64,000 nucleotides of DNA. Origin: Winogradskyella ludwigii. Lineage in GTDB: Bacteria > Bacteroidota > Bacteroidia > Flavobacteriales > Flavobacteriaceae. Under the pieces are notes generated by a model. That model saw nothing but the letters and a program-made list of their open reading frames with translations, did no database searches and was not told the origin of the DNA. Shown piece after piece: positions 25,160 to 34,666 of the stretch (position 1 is the stretch's first letter; every line of letters starts with the position of its first letter). Position numbers and translations under genes: made by a program. The stretch spans positions 372,001 through 436,000 of the forward strand of contig NZ_JABFDF010000004.1 in the NCBI RefSeq assembly GCF_013403985.1, written 5' to 3'.

Positions 25160-27105
25160 TGAAATTAAAATTATTTATTATAACATTATTTATCTCGTTT
25201 ATAGGCATATCTCAAGACTATAATATTGGAATGGAAGTGTTTCAAAGTGAGTTAGAATTAAATAGCTATAAAAAAGATTCAACAGCGGATGCTTTAGTTA
25301 TATATGATTATGGGAATAGTTTTGTAGATAGTGAAACGTTTTGGCTAAGAGTACAAATAAAGCAAAAGGTTAAAATATTAAGATTAGATGGTTTAAATAA
25401 AGGTGAAATTGAAGTAAAATTATATAAAGGTAAATCTTCTACAGAAAAAATTGAAAATATAAAAGGCACAACGTACAATCTTGAAAATGGAAAAATGGTG
25501 AAGTCACAACTTTCAAAGAGTGCCATTTTTAGAGAAGAAAACGAAAAATATATCTTAGTTAAATTTGTTTTACCCAATGTAAAGGTTGGTAGTGTTTTAA
25601 CCTACAGCTATGAAACCCAATCTCGATTCATGGCTAAATACCAACCTTGGTATTTTCAAGGATCAGATCCTGTTTTATACAGTGAATACAATACAAGTAT
25701 TCCTGGGAATTATGATTATCATGTAAAATTAGTAGGCGAAATTCCATTAGCTGTAAATGAAGCCAAAATAAAACACAACTGCTTAGATGTTGGTAGAGGT
25801 GGCACTGCAGACTGCACAGTTAGTAGGTATGTTATGAAAGACATTCCTGCTTATAAATTAGAAGATTTTACGACAACGGCTCTTAACTATACAGCTAGAA
25901 TTGAATATGAACTCAGTGTTGTTCAAGGTTTTGATGGAAGTGTAGATAAAATTACTAAAACATGGAAAGATACAGACCATGAATTAAAAGCAGATTCTGA
26001 TTTTGGTAAACAAGTAAGTAAAAAAAGTCTTGTAAAAAATCTGCTTCCTATAGAAATAACTTCAATAGAAGATCCGCTAGAAAAAGCAAATGCTATATAT
26101 CAATTTGTTCTAAAAAATTACAAATGGAATGGTAAATCTGAACGCTATGATGTTTCAATTAAAAAATTAATAAAAGAAAATATAGGAAGTACTTTTGAAA
26201 TTAATTTACTCTTAGAAAATTTATTAGACAGTGAAGATTTTAAAGTCTTTCCTATATTAATGTCTACACGTAATAATGGTTTTATTACCAAATTATTCCC
26301 TGTACTTTCTGAGTATAATTATCTTATATTAAAAACAACAATAAATGACGAGGATTATTTTTTAGATGCTACAAGCCCATATCTAGCCTTTGGAGAGTTA
26401 CCTTTTAAAGCGTTAAATCAATATGGACGACTAATTGATTTTGAAGATGGTAGTCATTGGGAAAATATTGCAGTTAAAGATTACTCGTTAAGTACACATC
26501 GCATTGAATTAACCGCTTTCGAAAAGGACGAATTTACAGGTAACGTCCAAAATAAATTTACAGGATACCATTCGCATAAGCCTAAGCAAGAATTCGATGA
26601 GAATCCTATTTCCTATTTAGAAAATCAAATTAATACTTATAACAACTTTACCATTGATAATCATGAGGTGAAAAATTTTGATAAAACGCAGTCAAGTTTT
26701 GAAGAAAAAATAGATATTTCTTTTGAACCCGAATATATTGGTAACAAAATCTACCTCAATCCTTTTCTTATTAAATTTTTTGAAGAGAATCCTTTTAAGC
26801 TTCAGGAAAGAACTTATCCCATCGATTTTGGATATAAAGATATCTACAACTACAATATAAAAATAAACCTTACTGATGGCTTAACAGTTAAACAAATTCC
26901 AGATGCCGTTAATGTTGTATTACCAAATAACTCTGGCATACTATTTTTTAATACTAAGCTTAACGAAAATGATCTTATACTATACTTTAAGGTTAAATTT
27001 AACTTGCCAATTTATGCACCAGAATATTATCCCTATTTAAAATCGTTTATGGATAAAGTTGTAGAGCTTCAAAACAACACTATTATTATTCTAGAAAAGC
27101 AATAA
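25159..27105 (+). CDS. DUF3857 / transglutaminase-like exported protein, catalytic residues lost
   Basis: A 648-residue protein with signal peptide (ending ISQ), a DUF3857 beta domain (about 30-240) and a transglutaminase-like domain (about 290-410). Where active relatives have the Cys of GDCKDKA this protein reads GSTFEIN, and where they have the His of NHV it reads NYLIL; the Asp in LDAT is kept. It is therefore predicted to be non-catalytic, as is common for this group in Bacteroidetes. Its ATG overlaps the upstream stop as TAATG, which implies coupled translation with the exonuclease gene. Confidence 0.82.
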   Translation: MKLKLFIITLFISFIGISQDYNIGMEVFQSELELNSYKKDSTADALVIYDYGNSFVDSETFWLRVQIKQKVKILRLDGLNKGEIEVKLYKGKSSTEKIENIKGTTYNLENGKMVKSQLSKSAIFREENEKYILVKFVLPNVKVGSVLTYSYETQSRFMAKYQPWYFQGSDPVLYSEYNTSIPGNYDYHVKLVGEIPLAVNEAKIKHNCLDVGRGGTADCTVSRYVMKDIPAYKLEDFTTTALNYTARIEYELSVVQGFDGSVDKITKTWKDTDHELKADSDFGKQVSKKSLVKNLLPIEITSIEDPLEKANAIYQFVLKNYKWNGKSERYDVSIKKLIKENIGSTFEINLLLENLLDSEDFKVFPILMSTRNNGFITKLFPVLSEYNYLILKTTINDEDYFLDATSPYLAFGELPFKALNQYGRLIDFEDGSHWENIAVKDYSLSTHRIELTAFEKDEFTGNVQNKFTGYHSHKPKQEFDENPISYLENQINTYNNFTIDNHEVKNFDKTQSSFEEKIDISFEPEYIGNKIYLNPFLIKFFEENPFKLQERTYPIDFGYKDIYNYNIKINLTDGLTVKQIPDAVNVVLPNNSGILFFNTKLNENDLILYFKVKFNLPIYAPEYYPYLKSFMDKVVELQNNTIIILEKQ

Positions 27106-27131
27106 TTTAAGTTTTTGTACTTTTAAAACCT

Positions 27132-28022
27132 ATGGAATCAAATCAAAAACATAATTGGAAAACCAAACTTCATGAAGTAATCTATGAGGCAGATACTCCT
27201 AGAGGAAAACTTTTTGATGTTTTATTGTTAGTATTCATACTTCTAAGTATTGTTTTAGTGATGCTAGAAAGTGTTGTAAGCATAGATCGTGAATATCACA
27301 ACCTCTTATATATTGGAGAATGGATAGTAACCATATTGTTTTCAATAGAATATATATTAAGAATAGTTACTGTAAAAAAACCATTCAAATATATCTTTAG
27401 CTTTTTTGGTGTCATTGATTTTTTATCAACGATACCAATGTATTTAACTTTTATGTTTGGAGGAGCTCAAGCTTTAGTAACACTCAGAGCATTACGTTTA
27501 CTTAGAGTTTTTAGAATTCTAAAGTTAGCCAGATACTTAGGAGCTTCTAACCAACTTAAAGATTCAATAATTGCAAGTAGAGTAAAAATTATGGTTTTCT
27601 TATTCGCTGTAATGATTTCTTCTGTAATTTTTGGAACCATTATGTATTTAGTTGAAGGTGAAGCTAACGGTTTTGATAATATACCTAAAAGTGTGTATTG
27701 GTGTGTTGTAACCTTAACTACTGTTGGTTTTGGTGATATTGCGCCACAAACTCCGTTAGGGCAATTAATAACAACATTTATCATGATTTTAGGTTATGGC
27801 ATTATTGCTGTACCAACCGGAATTGTATCTGCAGAATATGTTAAAAGTGGCCAAAAAGCTGATGAAGAAAATAAGAACTTAAAAGCGAATACAACTAAAG
27901 AACATTCTGCCAATGAGATTAAGATTCACTTAAATTCTCAACATTGTGGTAATTGTAATGTTTCTAATCATAGAGACAATTCTGACTTTTGTTATAATTG
28001 CGGACACCAACTCCATCATTAA
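27132..28022 (+). CDS. Voltage-gated-type potassium channel with C-terminal zinc ribbon
   Basis: A 296-residue six-helix ion channel subunit. The S4 segment TLRALRLLRVFRILKLARYL (about residues 117-136) has regularly spaced Arg/Lys. The selectivity filter TVGFGD is at 197-202. After the S6 helix comes a short charged linker and, at about 272-292, CGNCNV...CYNCGH, two CxxC knuckles of a zinc ribbon. The filter marks it as K+-selective. The zinc ribbon could be a cytoplasmic assembly or redox/metal-sensing part. ATG start, 26 bases after the DUF3857 gene. Confidence 0.92.
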   Translation: MESNQKHNWKTKLHEVIYEADTPRGKLFDVLLLVFILLSIVLVMLESVVSIDREYHNLLYIGEWIVTILFSIEYILRIVTVKKPFKYIFSFFGVIDFLSTIPMYLTFMFGGAQALVTLRALRLLRVFRILKLARYLGASNQLKDSIIASRVKIMVFLFAVMISSVIFGTIMYLVEGEANGFDNIPKSVYWCVVTLTTVGFGDIAPQTPLGQLITTFIMILGYGIIAVPTGIVSAEYVKSGQKADEENKNLKANTTKEHSANEIKIHLNSQHCGNCNVSNHRDNSDFCYNCGHQLHH

Positions 28023-28037
28023 ATAGCTAATTTATAC

Positions 28038-28955
28038 ATGTCAAAAAGATTCACTCATAGTGTCATTGCTATTGTTGGTCCAACAGCTATCGGAAAAACT
28101 GCTTTAAGCATAAAACTAGCGCAACATTTTAATGCTGAAATTATTTCTGCTGATTCTCGTCAATTTTATAAAGAAATGAACATTGGTACTGCTGTACCTT
28201 CTATAGAAGAGTTAAATGGTGCGCCTCATCATTTTATTCAACATAAATCCATAAAAGAAACATTTACTGTTGGTGATTTTGAACGTGATGCTATTTCTAA
28301 AATTAAAGAATTACATCAAGATAACCCAACTGTAGTTATGGTTGGTGGTTCTGGTCTTTACGTAAAAGCAGTAACCAAAGGCTTGGATTATTTTCCTGAA
28401 GTAGATGCGAGTATTAGAACAAATCTTAACCTTCAACTAGAAAATGAAGGCTTAAACGTCTTACAAGAACAGCTAAAATCATTAGATCCTGAAGCTTATA
28501 AAACAATCGCTATAGATAATCCGAAACGTGTCATTAGAGCTTTAGAAATCTGTATAGGTTCAGGACAACCCTATTCTTCTTTTCTTACTAATCCTGAAAA
28601 AAATCGTGATTTTAAAACCATTTCTATTGGATTAAACGCAGATCGTGAAATTATCTACGATAGAATAAACCAGCGTGTAGATCTTATGATTGAAAACGGA
28701 TTGTTAGATGAAGTAAAAGCACTCCATGAGCACAAACACCTTAATGCTTTAAATACGGTTGGTTACAAAGAATTGTTTCAATATTTTGAAGGCAACTGTA
28801 CTTTAGAGTTTGCCATTTCTGAAATTAAAAAAAACACAAGACGTTTTGCAAAACGACAATTAACGTGGTTTAGAAAAGATGATTCTATAAATTGGTTTGA
28901 TTATAAAACCGATGTTAAAGACATTATTACAGCTATAAGTGACCAAATAGAATAA
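28038..28955 (+). CDS. miaA: tRNA dimethylallyltransferase
   Basis: Adds the dimethylallyl group to N6 of A37 in tRNAs reading UNN codons. The 305-residue protein has the P-loop GPTAIGKT at residues 14-21, SADSRQFYKEM for prenyl and tRNA binding, GGSGLYVKAV, and NTVGYKEL near the C terminus. ATG start, 15 bases after the channel gene and possibly in the same transcript. It ends 27 bases from the convergent Coa1-like pseudogene with no visible terminator between. Confidence 0.97.
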   Translation: MSKRFTHSVIAIVGPTAIGKTALSIKLAQHFNAEIISADSRQFYKEMNIGTAVPSIEELNGAPHHFIQHKSIKETFTVGDFERDAISKIKELHQDNPTVVMVGGSGLYVKAVTKGLDYFPEVDASIRTNLNLQLENEGLNVLQEQLKSLDPEAYKTIAIDNPKRVIRALEICIGSGQPYSSFLTNPEKNRDFKTISIGLNADREIIYDRINQRVDLMIENGLLDEVKALHEHKHLNALNTVGYKELFQYFEGNCTLEFAISEIKKNTRRFAKRQLTWFRKDDSINWFDYKTDVKDIITAISDQIE

Positions 28956-28982
28956 TATCTCTATGCCTTGTTATCACCAATT

Positions 28983-29428
28983 TTAGTCGTTATTGACGAT
29001 TTCAATAGTTTGCTTATTTTCAGGTGGATTTTTTATTCGTACATTAATAATTTTGTACTCCCATTCTGTATTATTTTTAATAGCAGTGATATCCATTCTA
29101 GCATTGCCTTTAGTCCCTTTTAATCGGATTGAAGAATTTACCTTTTTATTTTCATTTGTATAATGAACTTCTCCTTCCAAAATAGCCAATTGATCTATGG
29201 GTTCTATTTCTCCGAGTAATTCTATAACTTTTGGATGAGATTTTAATTGACTAAGGCTTTTTGATACAATTCCTCATCTGTATAAGCCTGCGCTAAATCC
29301 CTACCAATTTTACCCATTCCAGAATACAAAACCATTGCAATTACTACTATGAAGAGCATGCTTGTTGTAACCAACCATTTCCAATTCCTTTTCCACCAGC
29401 TATTATTAGTAATTAGTTCGTTATTCAT
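28983..29428 (-). pseudogene. Coa1-like membrane protein gene broken by one frameshift
   Basis: Two frames read as one protein if a single base is added. The first part has a Trp/Lys-rich start (SWWKRNWKW), one membrane helix (about residues 18-38), then DEELYQKAL and a quick stop. The second frame continues with LKSHPKVIELLGEI, LEGEVHYTN, IRLKGTKGNARMDI and WEYKIINVRI, which matches the C-terminal half of Bacteroidetes Coa1-family proteins. The frames meet at a run of five T's (29258-29262, five A's in the mRNA); six would restore about 148 residues. Either a recent mutation or a homopolymer sequencing error. Confidence 0.7.
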
Positions 29429-29468
29429 TCTTCTTCTATTTTCTTGATTTAGTTATATATTCTAAACT

Positions 29469-29500
29469 AAAAAAATCCAGCTCAAAGAACTGGATTTTTT
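29469..29500 (-). terminator. Intrinsic terminator of the two-component operon
   Basis: AAAATCCAG (29472-29480) pairs with CTGGATTTT (29490-29498). On the minus strand it ends in a T run and lies about 20 bases after the response regulator stop. Confidence 0.82.
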
Positions 29501-29521
29501 ATATTTATAATGTATTTAAAC

Positions 29522-30229
29522 TTAGTCATTGTTAATTACTAATCTAAAACCTTCCCCATGAATGTTAAGTATTTCTACTTTTGGATCTGGTTTTAAATAT
29601 TTACGCAATTTGGCGATGTATACATCCATACTTCTTGATGTAAAGTAATTATCGTCTCTCCAAATTTTAGTTAATGCCAATTCTCTTGGCATTAAATCGT
29701 TTTCATGTAACGCTAATAAACGTAATAATTCGTTTTCTTTTGGCGATAATTTTGAAGGATCTCCACCATCAAACTTTAAGAAACGTAATTTTGAATTAAG
29801 ATCAAAACGACCAATCTTAAATTCAAATTGTTTACTATCTGCAACAGTATCTTTTGCTTTACGCTGCATTATAGCTTTTATTTTCATTAACAATACCTCA
29901 CTATCAAAAGGCTTGTTAAGATAATCGTCTGCACCTACTTTATAACCTTTAAGTACATCTTCTTTCATAGCTTTCGCTGTTAAGAATACTATAGGCACAT
30001 CTTCATTTTTTTCTCTAATCTCTTTGGCTAAAGTAAAACCATCTTTATAAGGCATCATAACGTCTAAGATACATAGATCATAATCGTCTTTTTTGAACTT
30101 CTCGAAACCTTCCATACCATTTTTAGCATGTACAACGTCGTAATCGTTCATCATTAAATAATCTTTTAAAACAGTTCCAAAATTTGGATCGTCTTCTACC
30201 AAAAGAATTTTTTTGTTTTGCTCTTCCAT
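29522..30229 (-). CDS. OmpR/PhoB-type response regulator
   Basis: A 235-residue transcription factor: receiver domain (1-120) with the acidic pair at EDD (12-14), phospho-acceptor D56 in CILDVMMP and the conserved Lys near residue 106. A winged-helix DNA-binding domain (about 135-230) carries LSPKENELLRLL and SRSMDVYIAKLRKYL. It starts 9 bases after the histidine kinase gene, so the two form a cognate pair. It resembles RprY-type regulators of Bacteroidetes. Target genes are unknown. Confidence 0.95.
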   Translation of the reverse strand: MEEQNKKILLVEDDPNFGTVLKDYLMMNDYDVVHAKNGMEGFEKFKKDDYDLCILDVMMPYKDGFTLAKEIREKNEDVPIVFLTAKAMKEDVLKGYKVGADDYLNKPFDSEVLLMKIKAIMQRKAKDTVADSKQFEFKIGRFDLNSKLRFLKFDGGDPSKLSPKENELLRLLALHENDLMPRELALTKIWRDDNYFTSRSMDVYIAKLRKYLKPDPKVEILNIHGEGFRLVINND

Positions 30230-30238
30230 AATTCGTTT

Positions 30239-31807
30239 TTATGATATTAACGGCATCTTTATTATAAAAGTACTGCCTTTTCCTTTTTCACTTTCTACTG
30301 ATATATGACCTTGATGATCATCTACTATTTTCTTTACATAAGCTAAACCAAGCCCATGCCCTTTTACATTGTGCACATTACCTGTATGTTCTCTATAAAA
30401 CTTTTCAAACACACGTTTGGAAACCGCCTTGGACATTCCGTTACCTTGATCTACAACTTTTATAATAATATTATTTCCTGCGTTTTCTGTGTATACATCT
30501 ATTTTTGGTGCCTCATCAGAATATTTAATCGCATTGTCTAATATGTTAACTATTACGTTTGTAAAATGTGTATCATTAGCAAGAATAGATGTTTGTTCAG
30601 CGTTTAAATGTGATTTCACGTAACCTTGTCTATCCTCTACAATTAATTCTACATGTGTAATTGCATCTTCTACTAAGTCGTGAGCATCTAACCGTTCCTT
30701 ACTAATATTGAGTTCATTTTTATCTAATTTAGATATACGTAACACATTTTCTACTTGAGCATGCATACGTTTGTTTTCCTCTTTTATCATTCCTAAGTAA
30801 CGTAACACCTTTTCTTTGTCACCAATAATCTTAGGGTTTTTAATAGAATCTAACGCCAGATTAATTGTTGCAATTGGCGTTTTAAACTCATGCGTCATGT
30901 TATTTATAAAATCCGTCTTAATTTGTGATATTTGACGCTGTCTAATAAGCTGATAAATAGCACTCGCATAAGCAAGAATTATAATACTTGTAAATACTAT
31001 TGAAAGTATTATCATCCAAAAAATCGATGATATTAAGTACTTTTTTCTTTCAGGAAAATCTATCCATAGATTATAACTACTTTCGTTATTATTATCTAAA
31101 AACACCTTAACTCCATGAGCATTTGGTGACATTTCAAAATTTTGAGACTGTATTTTAGTAGCTAAATCATCATCGTAGATAGCAAATTCAAAATCAAGAT
31201 CTATACCTTCTGTTTTTACCTCTTTTTTTAATAAGGCTTCAACTTGTTTAAGAGTAACTCGCTTATAAACGGGCTTATCTTTTAAAAGTGTTTTAAACGT
31301 GTCTTCGTATACTTGTAAATCTAAAGCACTTAGCGATGAGTATTCTCTTAATCTTGTTTCAGGATCTATTCTTCTAATCCCATCAATACTAGTATTGCTG
31401 TAAGTTTCCGTAACACGTTCACTATATAACTTACTAATATTAAAACTATCGGCATCAATTTCATTAAACAATGAAGGTACTTTAAATCGCTCTTCTAAAA
31501 CCGTATTACGATGTACGATGGTTTTATTACTGATATCGTCTTCACTCGTGACAAATAATTGCTTAATTATAGCAGAATCTGCTTTGTTGTCTTTATTTAA
31601 ATAAGGTTGAAGTTTCATGAAATATTCACGATACTCATAATCCTCAATAGCCTTAGACACGTAGCTTAACGAGCGTTTTACACTTAAGGTAAAATTGTTA
31701 TTCTCATTCTCTAAACTATTGTTTATAAAAAATGATTGTACGAAAATAATACCAATGAGCGACAAACTCATTAGGACCACCAATAACACAAACAGCTTTT
31801 TACTCAT
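30239..31807 (-). CDS. Sensor histidine kinase
   Basis: A 522-residue membrane kinase. One transmembrane helix at about 5-27 and a second at about 260-290 flank a 230-residue extracytoplasmic sensor without a recognisable named domain. The HisKA segment NNMTHEFKTPIATINLAL has the phosphorylated His at residue 306. The ATPase domain shows NILDNAIKYSDEAP (N box), DQGNGM (G1) and GHGLGLAYVKKIV (G2). Partner of the response regulator immediately downstream. The signal sensed is unknown. Confidence 0.95.
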   Translation of the reverse strand: MSKKLFVLLVVLMSLSLIGIIFVQSFFINNSLENENNNFTLSVKRSLSYVSKAIEDYEYREYFMKLQPYLNKDNKADSAIIKQLFVTSEDDISNKTIVHRNTVLEERFKVPSLFNEIDADSFNISKLYSERVTETYSNTSIDGIRRIDPETRLREYSSLSALDLQVYEDTFKTLLKDKPVYKRVTLKQVEALLKKEVKTEGIDLDFEFAIYDDDLATKIQSQNFEMSPNAHGVKVFLDNNNESSYNLWIDFPERKKYLISSIFWMIILSIVFTSIIILAYASAIYQLIRQRQISQIKTDFINNMTHEFKTPIATINLALDSIKNPKIIGDKEKVLRYLGMIKEENKRMHAQVENVLRISKLDKNELNISKERLDAHDLVEDAITHVELIVEDRQGYVKSHLNAEQTSILANDTHFTNVIVNILDNAIKYSDEAPKIDVYTENAGNNIIIKVVDQGNGMSKAVSKRVFEKFYREHTGNVHNVKGHGLGLAYVKKIVDDHQGHISVESEKGKGSTFIIKMPLIS

Positions 31808-31879
31808 CAGTCAAATTTAACATTTTAACATTTAGTATAAATTAGGTTTAACCTAACGTTAACAAAAGAAAGCTACTAA

Positions 31880-32467
31880 TTATTGTTTTAATTTTTTAAG
31901 AAGTACATTATGGATTTTATAGGCCTGTTTTTTAGCCTCTTGCAAATCGTTGTTAGTAATAACAAAGTCCGATTGTTTTATTTTCTCTGCATCAGACCAT
32001 TGATTTTTTATAATAGCCTTAACTTTTTCTATGGAAGTATGATCGCGATGCATAACGCGTTCTATTCTTAAATCTTCATCTGCAACAACGGTAATTATGT
32101 AATCGTATTGATCTTGAAGATTATTTTCAAATATAATGGCGACTTCTTTTATAACATATGCAGATTTTTGCTTTTTAAGCCAATGTTTAAAATGAGCTGC
32201 CACTTTTGGATGCACAATAGCATTCATCTTAGAAAGCAAACTCTTATTATTAAAAATTTTTGAAGCTAAATAAGGTCTATTTAATTCACCATCTTCATAA
32301 GCATCATCGCCAAACAATTGTATAAGTTTTCGTTTAATAACTTTTGAGCGGTTCATTAAAGCTTTTGCTTCATCATCTGCAATATATACAGCAACTCCAA
32401 AAGATTTAAAACACTCTAAGATGGTTGACTTACCACTACCTATTCCGCCTGTTAATCCTACAACCAT
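31880..32467 (-). CDS. coaE: Dephospho-CoA kinase
   Basis: Last step of coenzyme A synthesis: phosphorylates the 3'-hydroxyl of dephospho-CoA. The 195-residue protein opens with the P-loop GLTGGIGSGKST. Then come the conserved Asp in ADDEAK, the HPKV motif at about residue 86, and the lid with RVMHRD. ATG start. It lies between the YbbR-like gene and the kinase gene on the same strand with moderate gaps, so it may be in a common transcript. Confidence 0.95.
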   Translation of the reverse strand: MVVGLTGGIGSGKSTILECFKSFGVAVYIADDEAKALMNRSKVIKRKLIQLFGDDAYEDGELNRPYLASKIFNNKSLLSKMNAIVHPKVAAHFKHWLKKQKSAYVIKEVAIIFENNLQDQYDYIITVVADEDLRIERVMHRDHTSIEKVKAIIKNQWSDAEKIKQSDFVITNNDLQEAKKQAYKIHNVLLKKLKQ

Positions 32468-32591
32468 ATTATACCTGATTTATTTTAAAATGAATTATAA
32501 AGAATTTAAACTAGAGTGTACCTATACAAGGTATAAAATCTAAATATAATAGGCATAATTTACGTGAACTTTATTGCTACTGCTTAATATA

Positions 32592-33554
32592 TTAAAGCTG
32601 AATAAAATCTATACGTTTTTGTTTGATGCTAATCCGTTTAATAGAATTTGGTTTTTTAACCACTTTTGGAATTAGATATGTTTGATGATCTTGTAAATTT
32701 GCATAATCACATTCTACCTTAAAATCTATTGGTTTTATGGCGTTATAATTTTCTAAATCTACGTAATAAGATAAGGTTACGGCTTTAGGAAAATAATTGA
32801 TAATAATATTTTCTGGTTGATTGACAATCTCAATAGGCACTTCTATTATGCCTTCTGTAAAACGTTCTACATTACCAGAAACCGAAACAGCCTTAGGAAA
32901 TACCTCTATATTATTATAATTAGAAATGTCCAGCTTTACAGATTTGTTAATATCATTTTTTATATCCGTAAGCACTAATTGTTCTGTTGTAATAGAATCA
33001 ATTTTATTGACTTCAGCTGAAGAGCCAACAATTTTTACACTATCTATATTAAAATTAAAGTCTCCTTTTAAATCGTAACCTACAGCATAATTAATCGCTT
33101 TCTTAAACACTATTGGAACGGACTTTGACGCGCGCTTAGAATACGCAATCAAAACAGTATCTGGTAGTATAGAGACCAACTTATATGAATTACCTAATTG
33201 CTGTTCTATAAGGTATTTATGCTTTTTTACATCAAATACAAAATGACTCGATTTTAATGAGACATCACTATCGGCATCTATAATAAGTTCTTTTGAGGTA
33301 TTAAAAATAAATGGTATCAACGAAAATCCTTTGGCTTCTACATAAGCCTTAATGTAGTTTGTAGAATCATTTTTCAATAAAATTTCATCATCTACATTAA
33401 TTAAATTAATAGTTAATTTTATAGTTTGCTTATAGTCGTTAGAGAGTTTGGTGAAAATTAAAAATACAAATGCTACGATAAAAAATAAACTAAAGCGTTT
33501 AAAGTTTTTCTTTTTTAAATGATCTAGTATGTTCAAAGGCTTCTTAACTGTCAT
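32592..33554 (-). CDS. YbbR-like domain protein
   Basis: A 320-residue protein with one N-terminal membrane anchor (about 20-39) and repeated beta-rich YbbR-like modules outside. In Firmicutes such proteins (CdaR) regulate the diadenylate cyclase CdaA; in Bacteroidetes the partner is not established and no cyclase gene is in this window. The ATG abuts the stop codon of the glycosyltransferase gene (TAAATG), which implies tight coupling. The family call rests on overall pattern, so the role is tentative. Confidence 0.75.
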   Translation of the reverse strand: MTVKKPLNILDHLKKKNFKRFSLFFIVAFVFLIFTKLSNDYKQTIKLTINLINVDDEILLKNDSTNYIKAYVEAKGFSLIPFIFNTSKELIIDADSDVSLKSSHFVFDVKKHKYLIEQQLGNSYKLVSILPDTVLIAYSKRASKSVPIVFKKAINYAVGYDLKGDFNFNIDSVKIVGSSAEVNKIDSITTEQLVLTDIKNDINKSVKLDISNYNNIEVFPKAVSVSGNVERFTEGIIEVPIEIVNQPENIIINYFPKAVTLSYYVDLENYNAIKPIDFKVECDYANLQDHQTYLIPKVVKKPNSIKRISIKQKRIDFIQL

Positions 33555-34562
33555 TTATAATTTAAAAAAAAGTTGAGGAAATGTTTTCTCTGGGTTTCGT
33601 TTTAATAAAACTAAATTAAACGTCGATTTTAAAAAGCCATAACCATAACCAAAAAATTGAATAACAATCGCTAATAAGGCTTGTAAGGCTACACTAAAAC
33701 TTCGGTTTGAAATTAAAGCTAAAACAAAAGCTATTATAAAATATAATCCATAAAGATATAACATGAAATTAATTTGAAAAACAGCCATTAATATAGAAAC
33801 GATTAAGCCTAAACTAAATACTGTAGGAAACCAATACACAATACTTCTAGAACTCGGATGCCATTGATTAAGAATAGGTCTCACCATACCAAACTTGGTC
33901 ACTTGCTTATAAAACTTAGACCAAGATACACGACGTTTATGATACACATAAGCATCATTAATTAATGTGGTTTTAAAACCTAATTGATGTAAACGCAAAG
34001 ATAAATCAGGATCTTCGCCTGGATGAATTTTACCAAATCCGCCTGACGCTAAAAATGCTTTTTTAGACAAACCCATATTAAAACTTCTGGGCTGAAAATC
34101 GTCAACCTTTTGCTTTCCTCCACGAATACCTCCTGTAGTAATAAACGAAGTCATTGCAAAATTAATCGCTTTTTGAAGGTCTGTAAACGAACTGTGTGCC
34201 GCATCTGGACCACCAAAACAATCGTAATACGACGTTGAAAGGAACTGTTTTACTTCTTTTAAATAATTAGAAGGTAACAATACATCAGAATCTAAAATAA
34301 TAAAATAGTTGCCTTTTGCTTTTTGCATGCCGTAGTTTCTAGAATCTCCAGGACCTGTATTTCGTTTAAAATAATACGAAATATCAAGTTGATCTTTAAA
34401 CTGGTTTACTATGCTTTCTGACGTTTCTGTAGAGCCATCTTCCACAATTACAATTTCATAATTATGTTCCCCTTCAAAATTTAAAAAACTCTCTAAGAGT
34501 TCATTAATCTCATCTGGCCGGTTATACACAGGAATAATAAAAGAAAAAGCACTGGTTTCCAT
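33555..34562 (-). CDS. Family 2 glycosyltransferase, membrane bound
   Basis: A 335-residue GT-A fold enzyme. It has SFIIPVYNRPDEI at the N terminus, the nucleotide-sugar motif ILDSDV near residue 95, GGFGKIHPGEDPDLSLRL with the acidic catalytic region, and three hydrophobic C-terminal helices (about 235-310). It likely transfers a sugar to a lipid-linked or surface acceptor. The frame extends to a TTG at 34592, but the ATG at 34562 gives the family start and sits immediately behind a -7 element. First gene of a unit with the YbbR-like gene. Confidence 0.92.
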   Translation of the reverse strand: METSAFSFIIPVYNRPDEINELLESFLNFEGEHNYEIVIVEDGSTETSESIVNQFKDQLDISYYFKRNTGPGDSRNYGMQKAKGNYFIILDSDVLLPSNYLKEVKQFLSTSYYDCFGGPDAAHSSFTDLQKAINFAMTSFITTGGIRGGKQKVDDFQPRSFNMGLSKKAFLASGGFGKIHPGEDPDLSLRLHQLGFKTTLINDAYVYHKRRVSWSKFYKQVTKFGMVRPILNQWHPSSRSIVYWFPTVFSLGLIVSILMAVFQINFMLYLYGLYFIIAFVLALISNRSFSVALQALLAIVIQFFGYGYGFLKSTFNLVLLKRNPEKTFPQLFFKL

Positions 34563-34568
34563 AAGTGA

Positions 34569-34576
34569 CAAAGGTA
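34569..34576 (-). promoter_or_regulatory. -7 element directly before the glycosyltransferase gene
   Basis: Reads TACCTTTG on the minus strand, an exact match, six bases before the ATG. It predicts a leaderless transcript and argues against the longer TTG start, which would lie upstream of the promoter. Confidence 0.55.
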
Positions 34577-34666
34577 AATAAACCAATTGCAATTATAAAC
34601 GGTCTGTTAGACTTAAATACGTGCAAAAATTATAAAAAATAAGATTCTAATTTTAGTTGCGTTTAA

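Noticed and set aside
29230..29270. Programmed -1 frameshift in the Coa1-like gene
   Set aside because: The zero-frame codons at the A run (CAA AAA GCC) do not form an X XXY YYZ slippery site in which both tRNAs re-pair, and no stimulatory hairpin is obvious. Mutation or sequencing error is simpler.
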